A stretch of 41,725 nucleotides of DNA from Mesostigma viride (GCA_009746045.1 RPFO01001633.1:1-41725), one strand, 5' to 3'. Counted from the first letter of the stretch, positions 16,384 to 25,037 are shown. Numbers and translations: made by a program. The notes: generated by a model from the sequence alone, not told the origin.

Positions 16384-17127
16384 TGTCAAATATCTAGCGA
16401 TGTTTCTCTACTTTTGTCACGCATTATGTTATCACGCATTATATGCGGGGAAAATTGACGCCGTCAGCTAGGTGTTTATTTACACGACTTGTTGTTGGGT
16501 TTGCATCCCTATTAATTGCACCCACAGGTCGTTGACTAGTTTAATATCATATACAATGTTTGAGTGTACTAAAATCCGAATGATGTTGCTCGGAAAACAG
16601 CAAGCGTTACCTGTCAGCACCGTTACAGGTGCCGTAATTTACATCGGCTCTCTCCGGATCAGATCAGGTCCGCAGTTTGTGGTGCCGCCCTGGAGGCGAT
16701 AGGACTTTGAGCCTATCAGACCACACACACAATGTACCATGATGTGGACAATAGATTACAGGCTGCAAAGTCGTTATTATCTAGTGTTCTTTCCGTGGTT
16801 GTAGAGACGCTAAGCTGCAGTGCCGTCAGATGTAAATCAACGGTGCATAATGCATTAGCCGCCACTACTTTGTGTTCCTAGAGTTGTTTGCTTGCCTAGC
16901 CGTGTGTGGCCCCGACCCAGTGTTGGTCGTGTGACCCTGCCCAGTGTTGGCATTGTCATTTGCCCTGGCCCAGTGTTGGCTATGGTAGACTGCGCCCAGT
17001 GTTGGCCGCACCGTGTTTTCCACTCTCAGTAAACGTATTTTAATACAAGAAGTCTTTTCCATACACTTGTGCAATATCTGGGTCATAACAGGCAAAAGAT
17101 CTTTCCTCCGAGCCCCGGTTTCTGACA
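16384..17127 (+). repeat. 5' LTR (744 bp)
   Basis: The LTR begins TGTCA and ends TGACA, a 5-bp inverted terminus of the TG...CA type. It is the same as 18405-19148 at every position I compared. It contains four CCCAGTGTTGG motifs at 16916, 16940, 16969 and 16995. ORFs in it (16472-16702, 16865-17344 antisense) are by-products of LTR sequence. Confidence 0.93.
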
Positions 17128-17140
17128 TGGTATCGAGTAG
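17128..17140 (+). other. Primer binding site
   Basis: TGGTATCGAGTAG begins right at the LTR edge, with no spacer. TGG pairs with the CCA end of a tRNA; the rest resembles Met-tRNA priming sites. Confidence 0.55.
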
Positions 17141-17146
17141 CGAGTG

Positions 17147-17545
17147 ATGCCTATGAACCCATATTTTCCAATTCCCAACGACCGCAACCTGAGATCTGGA
17201 ATTGAGCTTTTTCAATTTCCCGAAGAATCTTGCCCAGACTACCTCGCAAGAGCAAATCTGCTTTTTGCCCAAGTTGAAGACATCTTCCCGGGCGTGTTTC
17301 CTGAATCTGCCTACTGCCGCTGGCTCCTGCGTGGCATTCGACAAGAATTTTTCAACTGTGTGTGTTTCAGCGAACTTCCAGACTTTTCAATCAGAAATCT
17401 ACAGGATCTGCTCGACAACAACGCAGTATCTCTGGAGAGATTAAATCACACTTTACTTCACATTACAAATCTCCAACGCAATCAAGAACATGTCGGGAGG
17501 TGCGCCAGCTGTGGCACGAGAAGTCAAGGAGAGCAGCGTTCTTAG
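17147..17545 (+). CDS. Upstream ORF of the LTR element, overlapping gag
   Basis: A 132-aa ORF starts at ATG 17147 (17153 is possible), just after the primer site, and overlaps the first 56 nt of gag in another frame. The sequence looks like a real protein: helical, with Phe/Leu-rich segments (LFQFPEESCPDYLARANLL) and few rare codons. I do not recognise it. It could be a second capsid-like helper protein or a leader ORF that controls gag translation. Confidence 0.5.
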   Translation: MPMNPYFPIPNDRNLRSGIELFQFPEESCPDYLARANLLFAQVEDIFPGVFPESAYCRWLLRGIRQEFFNCVCFSELPDFSIRNLQDLLDNNAVSLERLNHTLLHITNLQRNQEHVGRCASCGTRSQGEQRS

Positions 17546-18374
17546 TGCTCTCAAGAATCTCAACTTTGATGGGAGCGACCCCAAGAAATTCACCGGATTC
17601 CGAATCAAGGCGGAAGGGCAATTCGACGCCCTCGGATATTCAGATGTACTAGCTGGAAAGGATCCGATCGTGGTAAAGCAGCAAAAAATTGGTTACGCTG
17701 CCCTGATTGCTGGCCTCGACGGCAACGCGCTACTGCATGCCGCTACGGCCCCCAACAAGTATATGCACGAGGCGTGGACCGTCCTGGTTGACGTCTATGG
17801 ACGTGACGAAACGACATCCACCCATCAGGCCGCGACACTTGAGGAACTGCTGTCAGCTGAGCAGATTCCCATGGATTCTGTTCCTGCAAATGTCAATCTC
17901 ACCGAACGATTGTACCTGCAATATAATAAATTAAGCAACAATAAACTCCATGATTCCATCCTGGTGACATCACACCGCCGCAGACTTCCTGCCCAGTATG
18001 GCCCCGTCCTGGCGGCGTACAACCTTCCCCCCGACTTGACGTGGAAAGACTACAAGACCGCCGTCCTGAAAGTGGACGACCATCTGCGTGTGCACCGCGC
18101 GGCCCAAGCTGGCAGCTCAGATTCCAGTGCACCAGTGTATCATACTGCTGCCTGCCCCCACTGTGCGGGTACTATCGACGAATCAGTCTTCCTCACCAAG
18201 GGTGGGAAAGTGCTGACCTGCAAGCACTGCCACCGTACCGGTCACACTGAGGATCGCTGCTGGTCCAAGAAGGCGGAGAACAAGTCCAAGAAACCTGAGG
18301 CGCACTTCACCATGGACGGCGAGCCACTGGCTGACGACGTGGCAGATGTTCCTGCTGGTTTTTTCATTGAGTAG
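17490..18374 (+). CDS. Copia-type Gag polyprotein with zinc knuckle
   Basis: The 294-aa protein starts at ATG 17490. Residues about 15-190 match the copia Gag (UBN2) pattern: LNFDGSDPKKFTGFRIKAE near the start, an alpha-helical body with ATLEELLSAEQ, and a C-terminal CKHCHRTGHTEDRCW, a CCHC knuckle (Cys-x2-Cys-x4-His-x4-Cys) that binds RNA. It would form the capsid-like particle. The frame stops with no following pol frame, and the 3' LTR begins 31 bp later. Confidence 0.88.
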   Translation: MSGGAPAVAREVKESSVLSALKNLNFDGSDPKKFTGFRIKAEGQFDALGYSDVLAGKDPIVVKQQKIGYAALIAGLDGNALLHAATAPNKYMHEAWTVLVDVYGRDETTSTHQAATLEELLSAEQIPMDSVPANVNLTERLYLQYNKLSNNKLHDSILVTSHRRRLPAQYGPVLAAYNLPPDLTWKDYKTAVLKVDDHLRVHRAAQAGSSDSSAPVYHTAACPHCAGTIDESVFLTKGGKVLTCKHCHRTGHTEDRCWSKKAENKSKKPEAHFTMDGEPLADDVADVPAGFFIE

Positions 18375-18404
18375 CCGGAATACGTGACATGCAGTATGGG
18401 GGTG

Positions 18405-19148
18405 TGTCAAATATCTAGCGATGTTTCTCTACTTTTGTCACGCATTATGTTATCACGCATTATATGCGGGGAAAATTGACGCCGTCAGCTAGGTGTTTAT
18501 TTACACGACTTGTTGTTGGGTTTGCATCCCTATTAATTGCACCCACAGGTCGTTGACTAGTTTAATATCATATACAATGTTTGAGTGTACTAAAATCCGA
18601 ATGATGTTGCTCGGAAAACAGCAAGCGTTACCTGTCAGCACCGTTACAGGTGCCGTAATTTACATCGGCTCTCTCCGGATCAGATCAGGTCCGCAGTTTG
18701 TGGTGCCGCCCTGGAGGCGATAGGACTTTGAGCCTATCAGACCACACACACAATGTACCATGATGTGGACAATAGATTACAGGCTGCAAAGTCGTTATTA
18801 TCTAGTGTTCTTTCCGTGGTTGTAGAGACGCTAAGCTGCAGTGCCGTCAGATGTAAATCAACGGTGCATAATGCATTAGCCGCCACTACTTTGTGTTCCT
18901 AGAGTTGTTTGCTTGCCTAGCCGTGTGTGGCCCCGACCCAGTGTTGGTCGTGTGACCCTGCCCAGTGTTGGCATTGTCATTTGCCCTGGCCCAGTGTTGG
19001 CTATGGTAGACTGCGCCCAGTGTTGGCCGCACCGTGTTTTCCACTCTCAGTAAACGTATTTTAATACAAGAAGTCTTTTCCATACACTTGTGCAATATCT
19101 GGGTCATAACAGGCAAAAGATCTTTCCTCCGAGCCCCGGTTTCTGACA
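18405..19148 (+). repeat. 3' LTR (744 bp)
   Basis: This copy is offset by exactly 2021 bp from the 5' LTR and I saw no difference in it. It starts TGTCA and ends TGACA at 19148. Confidence 0.93.
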
Positions 19149-19153
19149 TTCTG
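19149..19153 (+). repeat. 5-bp target-site duplication, right copy
   Basis: TTCTG follows the LTR end directly and matches 16379-16383. Confidence 0.85.
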
Positions 19154-19851
19154 AAAACACCAAAACAAAAAGAATTTTCTGGCTCGTACAAGACGCCGAA
19201 GATGTGCCGGGGGTTGATGTGGGGCCCGAAGGTCGCACATCAAAGTCCTTGCACTTCTTCGTCTTCATGGGTACGGGTCCGCGACACACTCAGCAGGCTA
19301 GGGTACGGAATTTGTCGACCTCGTTATGCTTGTTTCTTCCATCCAGTTATTAGATTCATTTGCTATACGGAAACCCTGTAGCCGTTCGTACGGATGAGGT
19401 CCTGCACTAGTATTCTTAAAAGTCAGAAACAAAAAGAATTTCTTGGCCGGGATTTTGAGCAGCCAGCGTGTACTCGATGGTCTCTCTCTCTCTCTCTTTC
19501 CCTTTCCCAAAAAAATAACTTAATCAACCTAAAAAAAAATACTAGTGCGGGACCTCACCCGTACGAACGGATTCTTGAATTCCGTACCATGTACGCCCGC
19601 CATGAGTCAGTTATACTTGGGAGTATTACAGAGGTCGAGAATTCCGTACATGCGCCTGCTCCGAGGCGGTCGACCCGTCTCTCTCTCTCCCTCTTTCCCT
19701 TTCCCAAAAAAATAACTTAATCGGCCTAAAAAAAAATACTAGTGCGGGACCTCACCCGTACGAACGGATTATGGAATTCCGTACAACATACGACCACTTA
19801 CTGTGGAAGGTACTACCGAGTAGACAAGAGGTCAGAAATTCCGTACCGACT
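19149..19851. repeat. Gene-free block of tandem and inverted repeats
   Basis: No gene is supported. Right of the LTR element lies the rest of repeat A1 and a second copy A2 (motif at 19387-19416). Then two direct copies of a 197-bp unit B follow, each with a (TC)n run, AAAAAAATAACTTAATC (19509 and 19706) and the inverse of the A motif at 19538-19565 and 19735-19762. The 10-mer AATTCCGTAC occurs at 19578, 19640, 19775 and 19837, and in reverse at 19303. The A copies face the B copies, giving an imperfect palindromic layout. Confidence 0.72.
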
Positions 19852-21609
19852 CTACTTGTGAGACGGCAGTGGAACGATAGACGATATCTTCTCCACCAGA
19901 GACCGCATCTGCTCCCTCGCCGAGAGCCCGGCCTGTCCGACAGGTTTGAACCACGTGTCCACGAACGTAAGCAACGAATTCTCCGTGTCCAACCCTATCA
20001 CCCCGCTGCTCTTCATGGACCGTATCTGTCTCGAAACAGGAGTCCACACGCCCGTTTTGACCGCCACGTTGCAATTCGCCAAGAACAATCCGAGCGCGTT
20101 GCCATCCGAAACGGGGGTCGATCCCAACGTCTCCCACGGGACGTTTTTCAAGGCTTTCGAGGCGTTGGATCTCCACGTCTGAGGATCGCGTGTCGACCGC
20201 GAACGGATCGCGGCGGCCGTCCCGTCCACGTAAATCTCCGTCACCCATTTCCTCGGGAACATCTTTTCGTACTTCGGGTCGCGGGCTTTGCGCTTCACCA
20301 TCTCGTCCCAACACACCTCGCCCCTCACCGCCTTCCCTTTCGTGAAAGTGGGGACTTCCACCACGATATTACGCAGACGATGGGACTTTATGAGATAGTT
20401 CGTCCCGGGCGGGAGGACGATCTCCTTCTGGTCCTCGTGGCCGCCGATCGGCCAGAGGCAGAGGGCCGGCGTCCCGGGCAGCACGTGGATGACCTTGATG
20501 CAACAATCCCTCGTCTTGTCGAACTGGCTGGCGGTGAAGTACTCGTCGTACAGGAATTTGACCGCCACGGAGGGGTCGATCGAAACAGAGACGGGGTAAG
20601 GGTTCTGAAACACGTCCCGGGTCCCCTTCCTCGGCATGTAGTACTCGTTCGTCACCCCCCTGTACACCACCATCTCTCGCCGAAGGGGCGGCGCTTCTCG
20701 CAGGATCCTCGCCAGCTCCTCCGCGTACGTCGTCAGGACGTAGTTCTTCTTGAAAGAAAGATCCAGGTGGTTGTAGATCCACTTCGACAACAGGTACAGG
20801 ATGTCCATGAACCGATGGTCCAGTGTGGCGATCTTTCGGACCACCTGCTCCCAGCTCGACAACGCCGCGAGCTCCTCGGCGAGTGGTTTGCCAACCGGCG
20901 TCTCGACCTCTTTGTCCTGCGCGCGCGCCGACAGGTGACTCGCCAGAGCGGCGCGCAGTCCCTGCACGTCCGGCCGTTTGCGAAAGAGGTCGCCGGCGTC
21001 GAGCTTGTCGAAAGGCCTTCCGTTCAATCCGCGTTCGCACAAACGAACCACGGCCGGCCAAAGAGGATCGACGTACTTGGACAGCGGCTTCACGTAGCCG
21101 TCTTTCTCGTCCTCGATATCGATCTCTCTTTGCCTCTGAAGATTCATCGCCCCGTTCCCGTTCGTGAACGACGCCCCGTTGTACGTGTAATCCATCACGA
21201 TGATAAAGTCCAACCGGCCCAGCGTTCGGAGGTAACTCAGGCAAGCATTATACCACTCCATATCGATCAGGTCGGACATGTCGCCCTTCACGTACCCGGG
21301 CATGGCCTGAAACACGGGGTCGAGGAGGCTGTGGCTGAACGTGTCTATTTCCAGCTTGCGGGGGGTCCATTTGATGGGGTACGCGAGCGCCATCGCGGAC
21401 CGGATATAGGAAGGCCTGTCCAACCTGGGAAACTCCAACGAGACGACCCCCGTCTTGAACTCGGGCACGCGGCCGAACGGCTCGTCCCCGCTCGACTTGC
21501 AAAACCGCCGGTGCTCGTCGTCGACGTACCTCGAGTCGATCTGGGAACGGATCGCTTTCACCTTGTCCGTCATCCGCTTCTTGGCTTTGTCGCTCAGTTC
21601 CGGCGCCAT
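19852..21609 (-). CDS. ADP-ribosyltransferase-like protein (585 aa)
   Basis: The start is ATG 21609 (MAPELSDK), with a TATAG core 5-10 nt upstream. The C-terminal half has the R-S-E order of ADP-ribosyltransferases: VVYRG (Arg317), a SVSIDPS strand at about 343-350, and Q394-K-E396 in EDQKEIVLPPG, the Q/E-x-E catalytic pair. The N-terminal 300 residues (with KAKKRMTDKVK) are of unknown fold. The Q-x-E form, rather than E-x-E, is known from enzymes modifying Asn or other residues. It may modify a host protein during infection; the target is inferred only. The domain family includes bacterial toxins, but here it is intracellular with no signal peptide. Confidence 0.66.
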   Translation of the reverse strand: MAPELSDKAKKRMTDKVKAIRSQIDSRYVDDEHRRFCKSSGDEPFGRVPEFKTGVVSLEFPRLDRPSYIRSAMALAYPIKWTPRKLEIDTFSHSLLDPVFQAMPGYVKGDMSDLIDMEWYNACLSYLRTLGRLDFIIVMDYTYNGASFTNGNGAMNLQRQREIDIEDEKDGYVKPLSKYVDPLWPAVVRLCERGLNGRPFDKLDAGDLFRKRPDVQGLRAALASHLSARAQDKEVETPVGKPLAEELAALSSWEQVVRKIATLDHRFMDILYLLSKWIYNHLDLSFKKNYVLTTYAEELARILREAPPLRREMVVYRGVTNEYYMPRKGTRDVFQNPYPVSVSIDPSVAVKFLYDEYFTASQFDKTRDCCIKVIHVLPGTPALCLWPIGGHEDQKEIVLPPGTNYLIKSHRLRNIVVEVPTFTKGKAVRGEVCWDEMVKRKARDPKYEKMFPRKWVTEIYVDGTAAAIRSRSTRDPQTWRSNASKALKNVPWETLGSTPVSDGNALGLFLANCNVAVKTGVWTPVSRQIRSMKSSGVIGLDTENSLLTFVDTWFKPVGQAGLSAREQMRSLVEKISSIVPLPSHK

Positions 21610-21656
21610 GCCGCTATACCACAAAACGGGAGATAATAGCAACGAGGGTCTCGGAT

Positions 21657-21896
21657 CTACGCCCCCGCCCCCCCACGGATCTCGATCGCCCTGGTCACCA
21701 CCGTGTCCACCTCCAGGAACAAGTGGGTCAGCTCCCCCACGCACAGAAGCAACAACGTCTTCACGGCCGCGTCTCGCGCCGAGAATCCCTTTCTCTTGTA
21801 CGCACTGTACGCGATGGCGGCCAACGCGGTGGCTGCCACGTCGAACACCGCGACCCCGCCCACGCGCCAAGACCGCAGACTCGCGAGCGCACTCAT
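21657..21896 (-). CDS. Two-TM small membrane protein, paralogue of the 34178 gene
   Basis: The 79-aa product starts at ATG 21896 (MSALASLR). Helices lie at about 12-34 and 45-66, and it ends its second helix with ELTHLFLEV. The later gene at 34178-34411 has the same size and layout with AVLHVLLEMIGWN. Similar short proteins with an H-x-L-x-E motif occur in other NCLDVs and are thought to be virion membrane proteins. Confidence 0.63.
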   Translation of the reverse strand: MSALASLRSWRVGGVAVFDVAATALAAIAYSAYKRKGFSARDAAVKTLLLLCVGELTHLFLEVDTVVTRAIEIRGGAGA

Positions 21897-22063
21897 TACC
21901 ATCCGCACACACAACTTCTGCGACGGACTGGCGAAAACGGCGGTGGACGCCTGCCGCGTGTCCGCGGTGGCCGTCGCTTACTCCGTGCTACTCCGCGCGT
22001 GCATAAACGCGACATGGCCTCACTAGGAAAATCGTGATTCGTGGCGTCATGCGAGAAAGTGTA

Positions 22064-22086
22064 ATTTATTAAAATTTATTAATAAA
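22064..22086. terminator. A/T-rich 3' signal with AATAAA
   Basis: The A/T-rich run centred on TTTATTAAAATTTATTAATAA holds poly(A)-type signals on both strands and lies just past the end of the KilA-N gene (22123, minus strand). Confidence 0.45.
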
Positions 22087-22122
22087 GTTTACTTTATACC
22101 TGTGACTCTCCTGCAATGACGT

Positions 22123-23301
22123 CTAGTCCCGTGCCGCCTCGATGAGCGAGGTCGCTTTCGGCGCTCTAGTGAGAAACCGCTCGATGTTCAGAGGGCGCGT
22201 CAACAGAAGATCGTCTCTCATGTCCTGTCTGTTTTTCCTAACAATCTCTATCGGCGTCGGCCCTGAGGGCGGCGCCACGAACGTGGCCATGTCCCTCTTC
22301 ACGGACACGGCAATCTCTTCGATGTCTGGGTTCCCCCCCGCGGCCTCGGCGCGTCTCATGACCTTGCGCATGAAGTAATCGACGTTCTCCAGCTGCTCGT
22401 CGTTCATCATGTCCCTTGCGCTCCCGCTCTTCACGCCGTTGAGCCTCTTCAGCGACCCCGCGTCCTCCCCCGTGGCGGCCTCGCACGCCTTGTCTCCCAA
22501 GAACATCATGATCTTGCCCACGCGTTCCTTGGGGACGGCGGAGGTGACGAAATCGCCGAGTCTGTGCTGCGTGTCCTTGGCGATCACGCGCACGCTGGGG
22601 GGCAGAGTCCGGACGGGCTCGACGTAGTTGGGACGCTTCCTCGACACGCCGAGCTCCGTGTTGATGGCCACCGTGGTCGTGGTCCCGTGGACGGCGTCGT
22701 GGACGTCTCGCACGACTTCCATCATCGCGATGTCGCCGGCCAGGATGCGGTCCACCCAGTCCATGGCCTGGACGGCGAAGTCCGGACTGATCCACATGGC
22801 GAGAGGGTTCACCAGCTTGGGGTGGATCCACACGCCTCGCTCGCCCACTGGCCCGGTCTTCATGATCTTTACCACGGGAGAAACATCGCCCGACGGGTCC
22901 TGACCATAGCCCTCGCCGATGAGGGCTATGCCTCTTGGATTCTCTTTCTCACCCCCCTTCATGACGTCGACTGCATGAGGGGTTGGCACAGATGTGAGGG
23001 CTATTCCTGATTGGTCGATACTTGAAACACGGAACTGAGGAGACCTCTCGAGTGCCGATATGAAGGCCTTCGAAGCATCGAGTCTGAACCAGTTGTCAAA
23101 GCGCTTCTTCCCGTTCGATGCCGCGGCAGTAAAGTCTTGGGCGTGGATCATTTTGTCGGTCTTCCTGACTTTTATCTCCTTAGCAGGGTCCACTTCGAAC
23201 AACGTACACGGCTTCAGCGTGAATTTCATAAAATCGTCGGTGTCACTCGCCAGGTTGAAGAGAGCGTGGGTGAAAGGGGCGTCACAGCGTGCGACCTCCA
23301 T
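22123..23301 (-). CDS. KilA-N domain protein
   Basis: The 392-aa protein starts at ATG 23301, with GGTATAAAA 46-54 nt upstream. The KilA-N core has FDNWFRLDASKAFISALERS at about 68-87 and GVWIHPKLVNPLAMWISPDF at about 155-175, the paired signature of KilA-N DNA-binding domains. A stretch of about 50 residues between the two is A/T-richer and Gly/Pro/Ser-rich, as if inserted. A helical C-terminal half follows. KilA-N proteins are common in NCLDVs and bind DNA, probably as regulators. Confidence 0.8.
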   Translation of the reverse strand: MEVARCDAPFTHALFNLASDTDDFMKFTLKPCTLFEVDPAKEIKVRKTDKMIHAQDFTAAASNGKKRFDNWFRLDASKAFISALERSPQFRVSSIDQSGIALTSVPTPHAVDVMKGGEKENPRGIALIGEGYGQDPSGDVSPVVKIMKTGPVGERGVWIHPKLVNPLAMWISPDFAVQAMDWVDRILAGDIAMMEVVRDVHDAVHGTTTTVAINTELGVSRKRPNYVEPVRTLPPSVRVIAKDTQHRLGDFVTSAVPKERVGKIMMFLGDKACEAATGEDAGSLKRLNGVKSGSARDMMNDEQLENVDYFMRKVMRRAEAAGGNPDIEEIAVSVKRDMATFVAPPSGPTPIEIVRKNRQDMRDDLLLTRPLNIERFLTRAPKATSLIEAARD

Positions 23302-23346
23302 GGCTGGGAAGAGTTGGTCGTTGGCTTCTTGTGAAACTCGAGGACC

Positions 23347-23355
23347 TTTTATACC
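23347..23355 (-). promoter_or_regulatory. Distal TATA box of the KilA-N gene
   Basis: The minus strand reads GGTATAAAA, 46 nt before the ATG at 23301. Confidence 0.6.
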
Positions 23356-23425
23356 CTTTGCGGCCGAGCCGTGACGTCAGCGAAAAAAAATGTATGATGA
23401 ACTTGTATACTAGTACCATCCAATC

Positions 23426-23551
23426 ATGGCGTTACCGAAGCGCGACAAGAAGGGCCGGTTCGTGAAGAAGAGCCACGGCGCCAGGGCCGGCGTCAGGCGC
23501 AGACGACGCACGCACCGTCCCCACGATTTCTGGACCGCCTTCTCCTTTTGA
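23426..23551 (+). CDS. Tiny Arg/Lys-rich protein (41 aa)
   Basis: It starts at ATG 23426 (MALPKRDKKGR) and ends at TGA 23551. About 40% of residues are Lys, Arg or His, with a run of five Arg. GTATAC is 16-21 nt upstream, the late-like class. It is probably a virion DNA-binding protein or protamine-like peptide; inferred from charge and size. Confidence 0.6.
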   Translation: MALPKRDKKGRFVKKSHGARAGVRRRRRTHRPHDFWTAFSF

Positions 23552-23632
23552 TCCGGCTGACGTGGAGTTAACTTAAAAAGGGCGGAAGTGCATACGGGCG
23601 CTCTAGTGCCGTACCTTCTGCCGAGTCGTCTC

Positions 23633-23640
23633 TATAAAAA
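23633..23640 (+). promoter_or_regulatory. Distal TATA box of the 23697 gene
   Basis: TATAAAAA lies 57-64 nt before the ATG at 23697 (GCCACCATGG context). Confidence 0.6.
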
Positions 23641-23696
23641 AGCACGAGCGAGGCGCTGGACCGCGCACGACGTACGAGACGCTGGACCTTGCCACC

Positions 23697-24383
23697 ATGG
23701 CCGTCTCTCCCCCCATCGTCGGCTGCTACATGGACGTGAAGCCCACGGACCTCCCGTGGCTGAGAGCCGTGGGGGTCTCCTTCGTAAAGTCGTGTTCCGT
23801 CCCGGGCTGTGATTGCAAGGCCGGGTACGCGTTCCAAGACAACCCGACCGGCAGTGTGCGGTGCGGGAGACACAAAGTCCGAGGCATGGTCGTCGTGGAA
23901 GACGCGCGGTTCTCCGCCGAGTGCGTTCCCATCCCGCATCCGGGGTGGGAAGGCCGCGTGGGCCTGCAAGTCGTCCACGAAGGCCGGCTGTTCGACCCGT
24001 TCGGACCGTGTCTCCCTCTCCCCCCTCCCAACTCGGGCTGTGACACGCACCCGTTGGGGTGCCTCAAGGCGCCCATGTACGTGAGAGGCAACGAGTCCTC
24101 CGAGCGCCAAAGAGCGAAGGCGACGGCGTCCAAGGTCGAGCAACTAGAAGACCGCGTGAACCGGTTGGAGTCGCTGTTGGAAACCGCGTTGGCGCGTGTC
24201 GCCACGCTCGAGTGCGCCACGAAACGAGCCAGGGAAGTGTCGCCCGTCGAAAACTTGACGAGCGCCGACCCGGACGATTACATCCGCGGACTGCTCGGTT
24301 CCAAGCGGAAAACGACTCCTCCTACCGGGGGGGGCGACGAGGACTTCGAAGAGGAGTTCGCTAGAGCGCTCACGCAGTCGTAA
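23697..24383 (+). CDS. Cys-rich protein with a C-terminal coiled coil
   Basis: The 228-aa protein starts at ATG 23697 in a strong context. The N-terminal 125 residues have paired Cys (CSVPGCDC, CGRHK, GCDTH, GCL), probably a zinc fold. A leucine-heptad coiled coil spans about 140-175 (VEQLEDRVNRLESLLETAL), and the tail is acidic. It has the early-type promoter. It overlaps the convergent next gene by 14 bp. A dimeric regulator is inferred. Confidence 0.63.
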   Translation: MAVSPPIVGCYMDVKPTDLPWLRAVGVSFVKSCSVPGCDCKAGYAFQDNPTGSVRCGRHKVRGMVVVEDARFSAECVPIPHPGWEGRVGLQVVHEGRLFDPFGPCLPLPPPNSGCDTHPLGCLKAPMYVRGNESSERQRAKATASKVEQLEDRVNRLESLLETALARVATLECATKRAREVSPVENLTSADPDDYIRGLLGSKRKTTPPTGGGDEDFEEEFARALTQS

Positions 24384-24714
24384 CGGAGGACGCTTCCCTG
24401 TACACCGGCTTCGAGGGTCGGAAGTGGAAAAACGCGACGAGGGAGACGTAGATACCGAACACGCCCAACGACGTGAACGTCATCATCGCGAGTATCTTCG
24501 CCGCTTTGCGGTACTTTTGGACGCGCGTCTGTATGGTGGCGGCGACCCCGGCCGGGTCCGACTCTCTCTGGTCTTGCATATCCACTAACCATTCCGAAGG
24601 GCCTCGTTTTGCCGTCCGTCCCGTCAGCAGGGACGAGACGCCGGACGCGATTGTGGCAACTGCGCATAGTATCAGGATTGTGATGACGTACTTCGGTTCT
24701 GTGAACGCTTTCAT
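24370..24714 (-). CDS. Two-TM membrane protein
   Basis: The 114-aa product starts at ATG 24714 (MKAFTEPK), with TATAG 15-20 nt upstream. Helices are at about 9-30 and 73-98, separated by a charged loop. Its 3' end overlaps the convergent 23697 gene. Confidence 0.65.
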   Translation of the reverse strand: MKAFTEPKYVITILILCAVATIASGVSSLLTGRTAKRGPSEWLVDMQDQRESDPAGVAATIQTRVQKYRKAAKILAMMTFTSLGVFGIYVSLVAFFHFRPSKPVYREASSVTTA

Positions 24715-24770
24715 CGCCGTGACATGTACTATACATTTGTTAAATAATAATATCAAAGGCGTTGGGGTGA

Positions 24771-25037
24771 TCAGTTCCCGCCAGAAGTTGAGAGATATCT
24801 GCTGGATTTGGAGAAGGCGTTTGGCCACTTCTCTTTGACAAATAACGTCGCACCCACACCCGCAACTATAGAGGCAAATACACCGACCATCCCCACACTT
24901 GAAAACTTGAACACGTTTTCTAACCGATCGCTACCGCTTTTCTCATTGTTTTTGGCGATATGCATGGAAATGAGAGACAATATCATCAAACCAATGGCCG
25001 AGAAAGCGCAAACCATCAAGACACTAATGAGATCCAT
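24771..25037 (-). CDS. Two-TM membrane protein, KSGSDR family member 1
   Basis: The 88-aa product starts at ATG 25037, with GTATAG 8-13 nt upstream on the plus strand. After helix 1 it has AKNNEKSGSDRLENVFK and then helix 2. The next gene has the same layout and motif, so the two are paralogues. Codon use is A/T-richer than in neighbours. Confidence 0.65.
   Translation of the reverse strand: MDLISVLMVCAFSAIGLMILSLISMHIAKNNEKSGSDRLENVFKFSSVGMVGVFASIVAGVGATLFVKEKWPNAFSKSSRYLSTSGGN

Larger units (their letters stand above)
16384..19148 (+). mobile_element. Gag-only LTR retrotransposon (Ty1/copia-like, non-autonomous)
   Basis: Two identical 744-bp LTRs flank a 1277-bp interior. Directly after the 5' LTR, TGGTATCGAGT (17128) has the TGG expected of a tRNA-CCA primer binding site and resembles the initiator-Met type of copia elements. 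The interior codes for a copia-type Gag with a CCHC knuckle and a smaller upstream ORF. No protease, integrase, reverse transcriptase or RNase H is present, so it must move with help in trans, as TR-GAG elements do. A short purine run (ATGGGGGTG) precedes the 3' LTR. A 5-bp duplication flanks it. The two LTRs show no difference, so insertion was recent. Confidence 0.92.

Noticed and set aside
16865-17344. 159-aa antisense ORF in the LTR
   Set aside because: Repeated in the 3' LTR only in part; no protein-like pattern, arises from LTR sequence.
19480-19720. (TC)n runs as a functional element
   Set aside because: Simple microsatellite inside the 197-bp unit; no specific signal.
19771-21636. 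621-aa plus-strand ORF antisense to the ART gene
   Set aside because: It is a His/Arg/Val-rich shadow of GC-rich codons; the minus frame has motifs and a promoter.
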